Shown: positions 11,872 to 23,548, counted from the stretch's first letter. The stretch is DNA of 64,000 bases from Mesorhabditis belari (GCA_958450365.1 CAUEEP010000733.1:1694001-1758000), one strand, 5' to 3'. The notes: a model not told the origin generated them from the sequence alone. Made by a program: numbers and translations.

Positions 11872-12203
11872 GGTAGGAGTAAACGAGTATGGACTAGAAT
11901 TTGGGTTAAGCTAAAAACGGTGGATCTCTTTTGATATCCTGCCATCTCTAACAACCCGACAGCCCGACCCAACTCCTCCAACGTATTAGAGGAGAGTCCC
12001 TTGAGAAATGACAGTTGCATAGACCCGGAAGATGTGTACCTTTGTTTACAGTAGTACAACAAAACGAATCGATTCACAATGAATGAAAGGGGAAGGGGAG
12101 ACTCCAAGTGATGAGAGCCTCACTTGTCCTTCTTTGCCTTGGATGCTCCGCGAGTCCGTCTTTCAGTACATTAGTAGTGCTTTAAAGTTTAAGGGGATCA
12201 CAG
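11872..12203 (-). repeat. dispersed repeat R1, inverted copy 2
   Basis: This is the inverted counterpart of 8568-8900. On the minus strand it encodes SSNTLEELGRAVGLLEMAGY then TQILVHTRL, close to copy 1. It starts immediately next to the right end of the pogo-like element. The two R1 copies enclose the Tc5-like and pogo-like elements. Confidence 0.6.
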
Positions 12204-12668
12204 GTTTTACTGGTCATTCGAGGATCGTTTCAAGAAAAAGAAAGTACTCTTTAATGTGACACATTAAACAGAAAAATCTACAAAAAGAAAAAAATCATGA
12301 GCTTTGATCATATTCCGCTGTATCTAATGAATATTTATACGTTAACTTCACAGCCTTCACTTTTTCTTACGAAGCTTGAAATGAGAGAAAGAAATGAGAT
12401 TTGTGTCGAAAGAAATTTGCTGTGTGATAAGAGAGAAGAGAACTCCGCGAGAACATTCTGCTCGATTACTTCGAATTTTCTACTTTTTTTAAAATGACTG
12501 CATCAATCTCTATTGATTCTTTGCCTTGGGTGCCCCGCAAGTCCGTCTTTCAGCACATTAGCAGTGCTTTAAAGTTTAAGGGGATCACAGGTTTTACTGA
12601 TTATTCGAGGATCGTTTCAAAAAAGAAAGTACTCTTTAATGTGACACTTTAAACAGAAAGATCTATGG
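12140..12668. repeat. direct repeat, two 145-bp copies about 380 bp apart
   Basis: About 12140-12288 and about 12522-12668 are nearly identical. Both run from GCCTTGG(A/G)TGC through AAAGTTTAAGGGGATCACAG to the end near ACAGAAA(A/G)ATCTA. The left copy overlaps the outer edge of R1 copy 2. The DNA between holds no supported gene. Confidence 0.65.
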
Positions 12669-12911
12669 CTTTTTTTCGCTTCTCTTTGCAACAATCGCAA
12701 AGAGGGAAGGAGCATCTGTTGACATTTTCTTTGCAAGAGACTGTGATTTCCAATAGAGTTTTTATTTTTGGTTTTTTTAGCATTTAGCAGAGTCAGCCTT
12801 TTTGATAACTTTCTATATTTTGCTTCTCATTTTCAGCACTTTCATAAAGCACCCTTCTCTTCGAAATGATCTCTTTTTGACCTAAATAACAATGTCAATC
12901 ATCTATTTTAG

Positions 12912-13858
12912 GTGTCGCCGTCAGGGTCAAAACATTCGTTTGTTTCTTTTCTCGAGATGAGCCCGTAAGTTTTTGTCAGCATAACGGTTAAAATGCTTCT
13001 TATTGACAAAATATTGTTCTATGGGCCATCCCGAAAAAAAGATAGGCTATGGCTTGTGATTTTATTAAGTTACATGTTGAGAACTCTTTGAGCAAATGAG
13101 AATGAGCAGTGTTTTATTTGGTTCGCTAAAAAGCAATTTTGTGCATCTTTTTTAGGTGTTAGAATTTCAAAGACGGCTAAAAAGCAGAAAATAAACATTG
13201 AGTTCATTGCCATAGACGATTGTGAGAAACCAATCATTTTAATTTCAGTGGCAGTACCAGTGGAAAGTGGAAGAGCACTTTGTTCTACATCAGCTACAAT
13301 CCTGGACCTATTAAAAATGAGTACAGGAAAGAGCAATTGTTGAATATTTTCAAGTTAGAGGGCACGAATGATGAGAAAATACTGACGGCAAAAATTTGGA
13401 AACATACTCTCAGGACTTGGGTAACTTGGGTAACTTGGGGTCTTATTGGAGACTGGCACGAGTACGTTGTGATCGAGTCGACAAATTGGTACTGGTCTTT
13501 CGAAAAGCAAATGGGTGGTATCTATGTGCAGCGCTCGTCGAAAGAAGTCGATGTGAAAGCGAAGTTGGATGGAGATTCTCGAAGCCCTACGATTCAACCA
13601 GAGGGGCGCTCAGAGGGGAACGTGGGATACAACGAAACGATTTACAATATTATTGAATGGATTATCAATAATGACGAGCTCGGCAACACCTATGATGTTA
13701 CACAAAGCAATTGCCATTTCTTTGCGTCCGAGTTGTATGAGGCTGTCGTTCGAAGCCGTGGAAAGCGGCTCGACGATAGAGATGCAAAAAGCAGAATTGG
13801 CCGGGATGATCGGTTGCGAATCGTTCGGCCTTTCTTACGCTCTTTATTTCAATCGTAA
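12912..13858 (+). CDS. hypothetical protein, possible LRAT/NlpC-like papain fold
   Basis: A first exon (about 12912-12968) encodes GVAVRVKTFVCFFSRDEP and ends at GTAAGT. A second starts after TTTCAG at about 13247 and is open to the stop at 13856-13858. The second exon has a histidine in GDWHEYVVIES, aromatic WYWSFEKQMGGIYVQ and a late QSNCHFFASELYEAVV. The order His ... NCxxFA resembles the catalytic His and Cys layout of LRAT/PPPDE/NlpC-P60-type proteins, a family of thiol hydrolases and acyltransferases. This is a resemblance only and no substrate can be inferred. The start codon is not resolved and may lie in an unseen upstream exon. A WVTWVTW stretch comes from a GTAACTTGG tandem repeat. 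Confidence 0.5.
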
Positions 13859-14190
13859 TTTCAGTATTTCAATGGTTAGCGTATCCAGATCCATACATAT
13901 TCCGTTATTATTACAACAATTTAAACTCAGATAGTATTCAGCTTCAAAATCCTAGTTTTTTTTGAGATTCGGATTGGATTTCTTGCTAAAAACTGCTTTT
14001 TCTTTATTCTCTTCGATTCAAATGTCTCTCGTTTTTCTTCTATTCTCTCAAAGTATTTACAGTACTCTTATAATTAACAATTGAATTAAATAATTCGTAT
14101 TTATAGTCAAGTTAATTGTTTTTTCTATATGGGTTGATAGAATAAAATCTTCTTATCAAAACTTGCAGATCCACAGATCTCACAATGTTA
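13859..14190. other. intergenic, AT-rich
   Basis: No gene recognised. It is the 3' flank of the preceding gene up to the MITE. Confidence 0.3.
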
Positions 14191-14850
14191 TTAGGTTGGA
14201 ACATATGAAATTTCGGATACTTTTCCATGATATCTTTCATCTCACCATAGATCTTTTTAATTTTTTTGAAATGTTATATTAGAGAAATGAAACATATCAT
14301 GTTTAAACTTTGAGAGTGTGGTGTGTCTGCGGTGTGTCTGCTCTGTTCTGTGGTGTGTCTGCTGAGAACAAGCAGCTCAAACAACTAAATCTTTATGTTA
14401 TTCGCTAATTCGCTTACTACCATGAAATTGGCTTTAACTTTAGCATTTAACTGAGAATACTTAATACTTACTATACCCAAAATCTTAAATTAATCTGTGG
14501 TGGAATAACTTTTAACCTTAAAATTGGGTAAATGAACTGCCTGTGTGCCAGAAGGTTTACGACTGTGGATTTCCACAGAGAAAGTGTTCCCACGAAAGTG
14601 TTTTTCAGGTTAAAGTACATAAAAGTGAAAAGAATCCTTTTATTTACGTTAATTTCATTAGTCAACAATGTAATCTCCGTTGTTTTCTAAAACTTAAGCC
14701 CATCGATCTCAACAAAAACGCGTAAAGCATTTTTACGAGCAAGGGTGATCCCTGCGATAATATAATATCAAAAAATTAAAAAAGATCTATGGGGAGATGA
14801 AAGATATCGGTCACGGGAAAGTATCCGACATTTCAGATGTTCCAACTCAA
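14191..14850. mobile_element. mariner-type MITE, family T
   Basis: Ends begin TTAGGTTGGAACATATGAAA on the left and are matched in inverse on the right, with about 80-90 bp of imperfect inverted repeat and TA on both sides. The core is AT-rich and lacks a transposase. Its ends match the element at 39244-39532. A short GTGTGTCTGC direct repeat lies at about 14325-14360. Confidence 0.75.
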
Positions 14851-15267
14851 TAGAAAATGGAGAATCACTTTTCAACAATTTTCAGGATTTTCTTCTCAAA
14901 TACTTAAAGCAAAAACTCATTGAGATTGATTTTTACTCAAAGTTAACAAGCAGTAAAATAAGGAGAAAATTCGAAAAGATTAACAAGCTTTCAATCTGTT
15001 TACAGACTAAAAAAGATGATTTCAAGTCACTTTCGTAAGCTCAACAAAAGAAAATTTATTTCGAAATCTCCTTTTCTCTTTTCCTCAGCTTTGCTGACTC
15101 ATAGTTTCCCTATTTTCCAGTGTTCTCTCTTCTTTTTTCACTCATCACCCCTCAAACTCTGCTATTCTCAGAGAAAAAGAATATTTTTCAACTAAATTAA
15201 TATTTTATTTGAATTTTTATTTCAAACCACTAATCTTTCTTCAAAATTTCTTCAAACAAATTGCTAA
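14851..15267. other. promoter-side intergenic region
   Basis: AT-rich sequence upstream of the metallophosphoesterase start codon. No motif can be named with confidence. Confidence 0.3.
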
Positions 15268-17633
15268 ATGAGAAGAATCATCAACGCTTTTACAAACATT
15301 TCGCTTTTCGGACGAGAAGAGACAAAAAGCGGAGATGTGCTGCTGGAAAAGTTTGTTTTTTTACATTTCACTAGGTTTTTTAACATCTTTTCAAACTTTC
15401 CCACTTTCAGTGCGGTTAATTCACCAGATGAAACGGGAATTTGGCTGAAATTTGTGGTGATCTCCGATACGCATGAGGAAATGGCAAAAATTATGGTGAG
15501 TGGAGGTGAAGAAATGATTAGTATTGATGATCAGGGTTGGAAAAAGCGCCAAATTTAGGCCAGGGCTAAGCCCAGCCATCTTTGCGCAATTCTCGTAAAT
15601 TCTAGGCCGAGCTAACTGTAGAATAAAGGCAAGATTTTCTAAGGTTTTACGCCAACTCTAACGATAGGATTGAAATTCCAGGTCAAGATCGATTGAAAGC
15701 CATTGGCTTTGACTTGGCTTGCCTTTGACCTGGGTTATGACTCAGCTTTGGTTTAGCATTTAGCTTTTATACCAAACCTGTTGATGACACATCCTGAATG
15801 CACAATGATTTTTTCTAAATATTGAGTGCGCCATAATTGTCGCAACAAGATAAAGTTCTGATTTTAAGGCAGACAAGAGTAAAAAAGACAAATTTTTACC
15901 TGAATAACATTTATTGTACATTAACAATTATAAATCAATTATCAAATTCGAATCGGCCACCATTAGCATTTGAGCAGGCTCGCAGGCGTTTCGGAAAGGC
16001 GTCAACGGTGGCGACCAAATAGGCTTGATCGAGCTCTTCCCACGCTTTCAACAGTCATTTCTTTAAGATTTCGATGTTTTTGTGAGGCTTTGAACAAGCT
16101 TTGGCTTCTAGAACCGATCACACTGTAAAATTCATTGGGTTGAGGTCTGGAGAACTAGATGGTCAATCAAAAAAGAAATGAAGTCCAGGAAGTTATTTTG
16201 GCAGAACCCTTGGACTTTCTTGGATTTGTGGGCCGGTGCGCCATCTTGCTGATAAGTTCAAATGCGAATTCCGAAATCTTTACGAGCCCCGGGGCAAGAG
16301 TTCAGCCTAGAGAAGAGCCAGGTAGCTATCGGAATAACGCGCGTGATACCTTTTTGCGACAATTATGACGCACCCTGTATAAGAGTTGTATGTGAGTGCT
16401 GTTTAAAATGTCTAATCTGTTTATTTCATTACAGAATCGAATCCCCGATGGTGACGTCCTCATTCACTGTGGAGATTTCACGAATCACGGTGATGAGGAA
16501 AGGGTACGAGAGTTCAACGATCAACTCGCACAATTGCCCCATCGACGGAAAGTGGTCATCGCGGGCAATCACGAGAACGGTTTCGATGCACAATTTTAGT
16601 AACTTCAATCAATTCAATTCAACTCAGTCCCTTTTCAGCGAAAAGGCAAAACTTTTGACGGCATGCGAACTGTTAAACGATACTTCTATTGAGGTTTGAA
16701 AAGGAAAAATTCATGTAAACCTTTATGAATGTAGATTGAGGGAATTAAACTCTACGGAAGCTCGTGGCATACAATGAACTATCGTCTTTTCTCAACTCCG
16801 CCTTTCTACTGTGAACCCGGAGAGGAGACTCGAGAGAAATGGGCGAAAATCCCCGACAATGTCGACATTCTCATCACACATCAACCACCAAAAGGTTTCA
16901 CTTTTCCTAGATTTTATAGGTGAATTTTAAAGTAAATTTTCAGGTTTTCTAGATGGACGATATGGAGATGTTGAACTGTTGAAAGCGGTTGAAGCAAGAA
17001 ATCCCAAGTAAATACGAAAAGCTAAACTTCAATTAGCAAAAGTGACTCTTTTTCAAAAGCAAAAGAAGATTATCTATTTAAGATTCTTTGTAAGAGTCTA
17101 AAAATTTAGACCAATTAAGCCCAAGTTTCAATTGGTAGAAACTAGGAAAAAATAAATAGCTCCAATCGATTCCCCGACCCCGAAAACCTGAATATTTTCT
17201 TTTGGGGCCATCCACAAATAGAAAAATCCCTGTGTAAAAGGTGTTCTTTGTGCAGCCGCATAATCGTCCTGGCATATCCCTTTGGTCTAAGCGCCTTTTG
17301 GAATCCTCAAAGTGGAAGCGGAGGTGGTCGGCTGAAGCCTCCCGCGCTTTGAGCGATCACTATGCCCAAATTCTTCGGATCAATTTTTGCTTTAAGTTTA
17401 TCATTATTTTCTATAAATTCCCCCTCCCGTAGAATTCCCAAAAATTCATATCCTGCATCCGATTTTAAACCAGAATATTTAGATTTCATTGCTTCGGTCA
17501 TGTTCATGGTGGTTACGGGGTGGCGAGCAACGGGAAAACGATTTTCATCAACGCAGCTCAATTCGAGGGTTTTTGGGGTATCTCCTCCACTCGTCCACCC
17601 ATTGTTTTCTACTTTAAAGTGCCTGGTTCATAA
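15268..17633 (+). CDS. MPPED-like metallophosphoesterase
   Basis: Seven exons fit in frame: 15268-15350, 15411-15495, 16435-16598, 16639-16693, 16735-16894, 16944-17007 and 17483-17633. Metal-ligand motifs appear in family order: FVVISDTH (DxH), IHCGDFTNHG (GD), VVIAGNHE (GNHE), KLYGSSWHT, ILITHQPPKG (H) and FHCFGHVHGGYG (GHxH). The protein ends INAAQFEG ... FKVPGS. All metal-binding motifs are intact at about 240 residues, close to the usual length of MPPED1/2-type phosphodiesterases. This family hydrolyses cyclic nucleotide-like phosphodiesters in the cytosol; the real substrate here is unknown. The second intron contains a mariner-like remnant and the sixth a repeat A copy, which explains their length. 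Confidence 0.9.
15820..16379 (-). mobile_element. internally deleted mariner (maT-like) remnant
   Basis: Inverted ends share GTGCG(C/T)CATAATTGTCGC. On the minus strand the interior encodes transposase pieces: DGAPAHKSKKVQ, then PDLNPMNF, then a degraded tail with LEAKACSKPHKNIE, WEELDQAYLVATVDAFPKRL and NGGRFEF. Stops and frameshifts break it and the front half is missing. It lies in the second intron of the metallophosphoesterase gene. Confidence 0.75.
17090..17345 (-). repeat. dispersed repeat A, copy 1
   Basis: One of four copies of a family marked by GACCCCGAAAACC and CCCTGTGTAAAAG. On the minus strand it encodes FYTGIFLFVDGPKRKYSGF then RGRGIDW, recalled at 22.0 and 28.9 kb. It fills much of the last intron of the metallophosphoesterase gene. 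Class unknown. Confidence 0.6.
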
Positions 17634-18603
17634 AAAGAAAATAATCATTCAAGAAAAGAGAAATTTTTGAGCATTTATCTTTTGTTTTTTTCGAAAAGTA
17701 AACACTTCTTCAATGTCTGGTTTATTTCGAGAAATCTAATCAAGCCGGCACAGCGTCAAAAGCGATTTCCATTTTCCGCTCCGAGCTGGGCATAGCCACG
17801 CCAAGGCCAAGATTTTGTTCTTGTTCTTGTTTTGAACAAGAACAAAATTTTGTCCTTGTCTCTTACCAACCTCATCACCCAGCGGCAAAAATTTTCGAGG
17901 CATCCGACACAATCACCGTTTTGTCAAAGTGTCTAAATGTACTGCTTCCATTGGACAATGTGGAATGAACTGTTTGCTTTGTCGCTGATTTGCTTTCACC
18001 ACAAAGTGAAACCACGCAAAATGTTAGTGAAATCGAAATCAAAATAAAATCAAGTTTGATCTCACGTATTTTTATACTTCTGTCTTTTAGATGACGGAAA
18101 AACGGATGAAGAAAGGCATGGAAAATTTTTCGCCGACAAAATTAGACAGGAAATTTGCGTTTGCTGCCGAAAAAGCCACAAGTAAAGGTTTAAAGTAAAT
18201 AGATAAAAGCCTTCATTTATGACTTTGTATCACCTTTCTTGAATGTATCAATCATTTACAACTCATGAATTAATGAAGTTTCTATTTTAGGGTACAATGG
18301 TGTCAATAAACATTAAAATATATGTAGCTAAATCAGTCAAAGCTTGACTTTTAACCTGATTTGACTTGACTTGTACTTGACTGAGAAGATTGAGATTTTA
18401 AAAGTCTTTACTAACCAAACCAGTATTCGACCCATTACTAGGCAAGAATGTTTAAGTTTCTTGGAGTTACGAAGAAAGTTCTATTATTAGTAGCAAACAA
18501 TGAGTTTTGAGTGTGCATTTGGTTCTTTATAGCAAAAAGGAAGCCCAAAATTTCTATGAATTTATTATCCTTTATTAGTCAATAAATACAATCGTAAATA
18601 ATT
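17634..18603. other. intergenic with weak coding hints
   Basis: A minus-strand open stretch at about 17890-18060 has a hydrophobic run (ISISLTFCVVSLCGES) followed by a Ser/Thr-rich tail but no initiating ATG. A plus ORF of 35 codons at 18091-18198 (MTEKRMKKGMENFSPTKL...) is lysine-rich. A perfect hairpin occurs near 17811-17850 (arms ATTTTGTTCTTGTTC). None of these is convincing as a gene. Confidence 0.3.
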
Positions 18604-20113
18604 TCACAGAGGAATTTGTCCAAAAGGGCAGAAAAAAGGTTGACAAGTGCCGTTTTGCTGGAAAGCTTTGGTTCAAAAGTTTCTTAATATTTCTTACTTG
18701 TTGCTGGGAAGGTGGAGTGAAAATTGATAGCAATTCGAATGCAGTACAACACACCTGTCCTGTTGAGCACTGTGTCTGGTTGTAGCATGAGAATGTTTCC
18801 TAAGATTTTCTGTAGAAAAGTTTTTTGCAGTTTTTTTACCTTCGGACTACCAGCCTCATTGTTCAGACAATTCGGATTAAATGTGCCCGACTAAAAAAAG
18901 GAATACAAGATGAGATATTGATTAGATTACCTCAAAAAGACATTGCAGAAGATTTTGTGGAGATACTGTTGACATGGTGGGCAATGTTGGAAAAGCTGGG
19001 AATGATGGGAAAGGTGGAAGTGATGGGAGTGAGAAAGATGGGAATGGGGGAAGGCTGGGGAAGGGAGGGAAAGTAAAAGAGGGGAATGTGGGGAAAGGAG
19101 GTAGAGTTGGAAATGGGAGAAGCGTCGGGGAAGCGTTCCCTTCTTCACCAGCCACTACAATTGGCTTCTCGCTTTCAGCCTGAAACCACCGTATTTATTT
19201 AAAATCTTTTTCGTGCCCTAATTACAATACACCAAAGTTTGCAAGGCCTCAAAAATGAGTAAGTTTGATAGGTTTGATTTATCTAGCTCCAAAGACAGCC
19301 TTCTAGCCTGTATCTAACAGTTAAAACACTTTGAAATCTTTAAAAGATTCAAGACTTTGTCATTATTCAACTTTAGGGTTGAAAAAATCCGAAACAAATG
19401 AAAAATTCCTCTAATAGTAAGAGTGGGAGTTCGAACATGAGTCTTGATCGTCTATTAGATTCGAACAGAAGTCTTGATCACCGATTAGGTCTGAACATAA
19501 GTCTTGATCGTCTATTAGATCCGAACATAAGTCTTGATCACTTTTTTCTATTTCTGTTTAGAAAAATAAAAAAGCTATCAAATAAACTATGATTTATTTC
19601 AAATAGAAAATGTTTCTTGCTTATTTTTCTAGCTTTTAAGCCAATTTTGATTAGCTTTTAACCAAGTCCGGGTCTAAAAACTAAATTTTTCATAAAATCC
19701 TTTAAAAAACCCCGTAAAAACGACTCATCTTTCCGTCAATTTTCTCAAGTTTTCAATGCTCTATTGATTTGCTCTAAAAACCGTTGATTAAAAGACGCAT
19801 TATTCATTTCTAAAAAGAATTCTAAAAAAGGCGATCAAGAATTATGTTTTAACCTAATATTAGAGAGTTTACGTTAATAAATTCCCCGTTTCCTTTTACC
19901 TGTGATTGGCAACCTGCCGCTGTTTTTGAGCTGGATACGGGAGGAATTGATGTTTCCTCACTGATATCAATTGGATCATTGTTTTGCGTTGTTGGTGACA
20001 AATCAAGAGATGATTGAGCACTTGAAAACCCGCACTAAAGTTTAAGGTTCATGAAAAGTTAGGGGAAAATCTCTTACCGCAAAAGTTATGGCTAAAACGA
20101 GCGAAGAAAACAT
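18604..20113 (-). CDS. secreted cysteine-rich protein with Pro-Phe-Pro repeat region
   Basis: The gene starts at ATG 20113 with a signal peptide (MFSSLVLAITFA), then exon 19921-20035 (CGFSSAQSSLDLSP ... AAGCQSQ). The next exon, from about 19180, carries a low-complexity array such as FPTLPPFPTFPSFTFPPFPS, ending QNLLQCLFE. Shorter exons follow: SGTFNPNCLNNEAGSPK, then ETFSCYNQTQCSTGQVCC, and finally QQNGTCQPFFCPFGQIPL with the stop at 18604-18606. The QCSTGQVCC spacing is like small disulfide-rich extracellular domains. The role is unknown; cuticle or secreted matrix is a guess. A large intron (about 19181-19920) contains an antisense tandem repeat. Exon phases were only partly checked. Confidence 0.55.
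19398..19592 (+). repeat. 30-bp tandem repeat encoding a decapeptide array
   Basis: Units at 19441-19470, 19471-19500 and 19501-19530, plus a partial fourth, are each exactly 30 bp. The repeat stays in frame within a 64-codon ORF and encodes SLDRLLDSNR, SLDHRLGLNI, SLDRLLDPNI, SLDHF. It lies antisense in an intron of the 18604-20113 gene. It could be a minisatellite or a tiny gene; no splice or promoter support was found. Confidence 0.6.
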
Positions 20114-20543
20114 GAGGAAATAGCAATTTTTAAGGCTTTTTAAGGCTTATGATTGGCTTCAAAATTTCTGCCTTTTTATATCTCAACAAAGTTGATGTCG
20201 TGCTCGGCTGTATCTGTTTCTGAATATTTGTTTTTATTTAAATAGCTCTTTTTTCTTGTCTACTACTACAAAAGGTGTACAAATAGTGATTAAACAAACA
20301 AAAAAAAATTCTGTTTTTACGATTTCAACAAGACACAGGCAAAAAAAAAGAAAATTTTACCCACTTCACTTTAGACAAAGCAATTAGAGCAAACAAATTG
20401 TACAGTTTTGACTTTTCGTTGCAAAGAAAAGTGGACCCGACCAGGCAAGGCTAGAACCCAAACCTTGCCGCAGATCTAGTCTTGCTTTACTGCAGGTTCC
20501 TGGACCTTAAAATAAAATTCAGTAACAATTTATTCAAACGTAT
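20114..20543. other. intergenic between two secreted-protein genes
   Basis: AT-rich spacer holding the promoter of the gene on its left and the 3' end of the gene on its right. No other feature seen. Confidence 0.35.
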
Positions 20544-21594
20544 TTAGTATTTAGTCAATGTTTTTACACGGCAAACACCCCGGCATCCTTCGGACCAATT
20601 TGGACGACAATTTGTCGAATCACAATACTCATTTTGTCTGCACTCACCATTCGTGTAACAGATGCGCTGAAAATTACTGTTAAATCCCAGAATGCAGTAC
20701 TCTGGAAAAAGTAATACTAAAAATCCCGAAATTGTGGTGATGTAGTTGTCAAAACCAACATTAATTTCGGTAGTTGTCGGTGTGGCGGCGGTGGTTGGCG
20801 GGATTGGAGCACAATAAGTCCCAGAACACACTTCTGTTGCCCAATTTAGTCGACACTTTTGTGGGCAATACTCGCCTGCAAGACAATCCGCATTTGTGTT
20901 GCACGAGCGCTAAAATGTTCAACTTATTTCGTGTTTATTCTTACTTTACAGTTACTTTCTAGATCATGAACAAGATTGCATAAAAGTAGGCCAATAATAC
21001 TAGTCCAGTGGCTCTACAATATACTTCGAATTTTGTTTAAAACGAAATGAAGCTAGAGAAAGTTAAGAATGGCTACAAGAGTAGAGAGATACCGGTGGTG
21101 GTGATGAAGGAGTGATTGGTGTACAGTAACCAGAGCAAATCAGAACACCACGTACAAAGAAACACTTCGTATACGCACACTGGTTCCCTTTTCCACAACC
21201 GTTCCCAGTTTCCGGTTTTGCTGAGATACATTGTTGCTGAAAGTTTGTTAGTCAATAGTTGCATTTTTGATAGACATCATCTTTCGTTTAATCTGAATCA
21301 TCTTTAGAACAGTTTTTCCCGAGATAACAGGCCTTACTATTAAGTCAAGTTTCAGTTTCAAAGCCTGAGACACTTTTGCTGCTTATACGAGGGTCTTTTT
21401 TATTAGAAAAATGCGATACTCAATTAAAAAGCATTCAAGATCAAGCCAATTGACTAAAGTTTTGTAATTAGTAAGCTAAAGTTCTACCGTAACACATTTA
21501 TCTATATCTAATGAACATTAAAACTTACCCCAACTTCACCGAAAGCGCTGACGCCGAAGATGATGGTCAAAGAAAGCACAACTAGCTTGAACAT
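20544..21594 (-). CDS. secreted protein with duplicated cysteine-rich domain
   Basis: ATG at 21594 begins a signal peptide (MFKLVVLSLTIIFGVSAFG) ending at a GTAAGT donor. An exon at about 21090-21240 encodes QQCISAKPETGNGCGKGNQC then ICSGYCTPITPSSPPP. The next exons hold two copies of one module: RSCNTNADCLAGEYC...CRLNW...CSGTYC and RICYTNGECRQNEYC...CRPNW...CRGVC. A Pro/Thr spacer (PIPPTTAATPTTTEI) lies between them. The stop is at 20544. The module repeats R-x-C-x-T-N-x-x-C, so it arose by internal duplication. An extracellular structural or defence role is plausible but not shown. Confidence 0.6.
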
Positions 21595-21969
21595 TCTAAA
21601 GGTTTTTGTAAAAAAAACTGTTGTTAAACAATTATTAAAGAAAGTACACAGTTTATCTGCTTTCCAACAGCCCAAACTCTTTCCTTAAATATACTTTTCT
21701 TTGCTCAGTTACGTCAGAATTCCTCAGATCGCTTTTGAATTTTTCCAAGTACGAAAACGGTTTCCTCACATTCGACACACAAATTTTAAGGCGCTTAACA
21801 ATTTTGTTTCTATTTTGGCCTTTCAAAAGCTAAAGCCTTCATTGTATTTTCTTGCCATTCTTATCAGATTTTTATTTCTAAAGATCGAGAATCATTTCTA
21901 TTTCTTACATCAGTTTCACAATCTATTGGTTTAGGTTTCAAAAAGGAAAACCAAATTATAGAAATCGTA

Positions 21970-22335
21970 GACTCAATAAAATAAATAACTTCTTTCGATT
22001 CCCTGACCCCGAAAACCACCAATACAAATTTACAGCTGAGAATATCTTATTTTGGGACCATCTACAAAGCAAAAGAAAAATCCCTGTGTAAAAGTCTTTG
22101 TCTGACCGCGTGATCGCTCGCCATCTGGCAAACACGTTTGGTATACGGGCTTTCCTTTTGGAATCGCTGTGAAGCGGTGACTGACGGTGAAAGAAGCGGT
22201 GACTGGGCTTTTCCTTGGTACGCACCCAATCTGATCAATGAATCGTTTTCGGGATTCTGATTCGATTGAGCTTTCCCGAAATACAGAGGCTCTTTTAACC
22301 GAAGAAAACTATTAGTTACTTTAAGAAATCCACGA
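21970..22335 (-). repeat. dispersed repeat A, copy 2
   Basis: Contains the family's CCCTGACCCCGAAAACCA and AAATCCCTGTGTAAAAG stretches. It encodes FYTGIFLLLCRWSQNKIFS on the minus strand, with frameshifts relative to copy 1. A direct GCGGTGACTG duplication lies at about 22162-22207. Confidence 0.6.
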
Positions 22336-22339
22336 ATCA

Positions 22340-23503
22340 AAGCGATATCATTCGAGATAAAAGAGAACGTCCCATCTTTTGACCAGCTGATTTTCGTGGT
22401 GCTCGGTCAGAAAACATTGCACATTTTACGATATTGCTGCTCCATTTTGACCGCTGAATCAATTGATTGGAGTAGCAAATAATGTTCAGTTCACAGTTCA
22501 TCCATTCATGCTAATCAGCATGAGTGGATGAATCGTCAGGTGAATGAATGAAACAGCATGTAAGTTGTGTAAGTTTCAACCAATTAAACCCAAGTTCCAG
22601 TTGATAGACTCAATAAAATGAACAGCACCAATCGTTCCCCCAATCCCGAAAACCTCCGATTTCAAATTTTCAGCTCAATATCTTCTTTTTATACCATCTA
22701 CAAAGTAAAAGAAAAATTCCTGTTTTAAAGGGTTAGATGGAGATTGAGTCTAAATCGGATATGACAGGCGATAAGCCTAAGTCTACGCTTTATAAAAGTT
22801 AATTGTGTTTACACAACAAAATATTGTTTTATGCTTACAATTATTGCTGTTGTGAATGTCATGATTATGACTAATGATCGCGAACACTAGCACAGCGGAA
22901 GTGAGGAAGGTCTTGTAGTGAAAACGTAAGTTGTTAACAAGTTGAAATGTTCTTTTAATCAACGTTCAATGTTCTTTTCTTCTTTTAATATCTTTGCAAC
23001 AAAATAATCAACGAACAAGTACGAGATTTTAGCGTTCGAACCTTTCATAACTGAGAGCCATTCAAGAATTGCATTCTAGTCGGAATTCTTTATAAATTCC
23101 CGATCAAATTCATCAAAATTGATAATAGCTAGTGTCCGAAATGATGAATCTAAGACAAACTTTTAACTAAATAGCTCATGTTGGATTGATGTTTGTGAAA
23201 TATTTTAACTTTTGCTTTTTCAAAAAATCCTCAAAATCTCTACAGTTCAAATTCTTAAGCTTTATCATTTTTTACTTTTAAGAATAACCTTTTTCAAGCA
23301 GCTAGGTGGATTTATTTCTTTAGACAATGTGATGCTTGTAAAGCTGTCAAGCACAAACTTTCTCCTCCCACTTCACACCAAAAAGAGCCCTACACAAAAG
23401 GCCAAATGACGGGGAAACGATTAGCGAATTTAAAAATGGCATCAAAGATTTAAAAAGCGTTGATTCAACGAAAAACCTACTTGCTTAAATCTTCAATTCC
23501 TAT
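22340..23503. other. intergenic with repeat A copy 3 and a hairpin
   Basis: A short repeat A copy lies at about 22578-22735. At about 22500-22531 CATCCATTCATGCTAATCAG is followed by its inverse, making a hairpin. No gene was recognised elsewhere. Confidence 0.4.
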
Positions 23504-23548
23504 TTGAATCTAAGCTTTTGTTACGAATATTTGTATTCACCTTTCGCT

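Noticed and set aside
17811..17857. Hairpin as a transcription terminator
   Set aside because: Intrinsic terminators do not apply to nematode genes; the palindrome is short and AT-rich and may be chance.
18922..19183. Plus-strand Gly-rich ORFs as genes
   Set aside because: They are shadows of the minus-strand Pro-Phe-Pro exon of the secreted protein gene.
19441..19541. CRISPR-like array
   Set aside because: The repeats are directly adjacent with no spacers, and the window is eukaryotic; it is a tandem minisatellite.
22062..22340. 92-codon minus ORF as a gene
   Set aside because: It coincides with repeat A copy 2 and has no start or splice context beyond the repeat.
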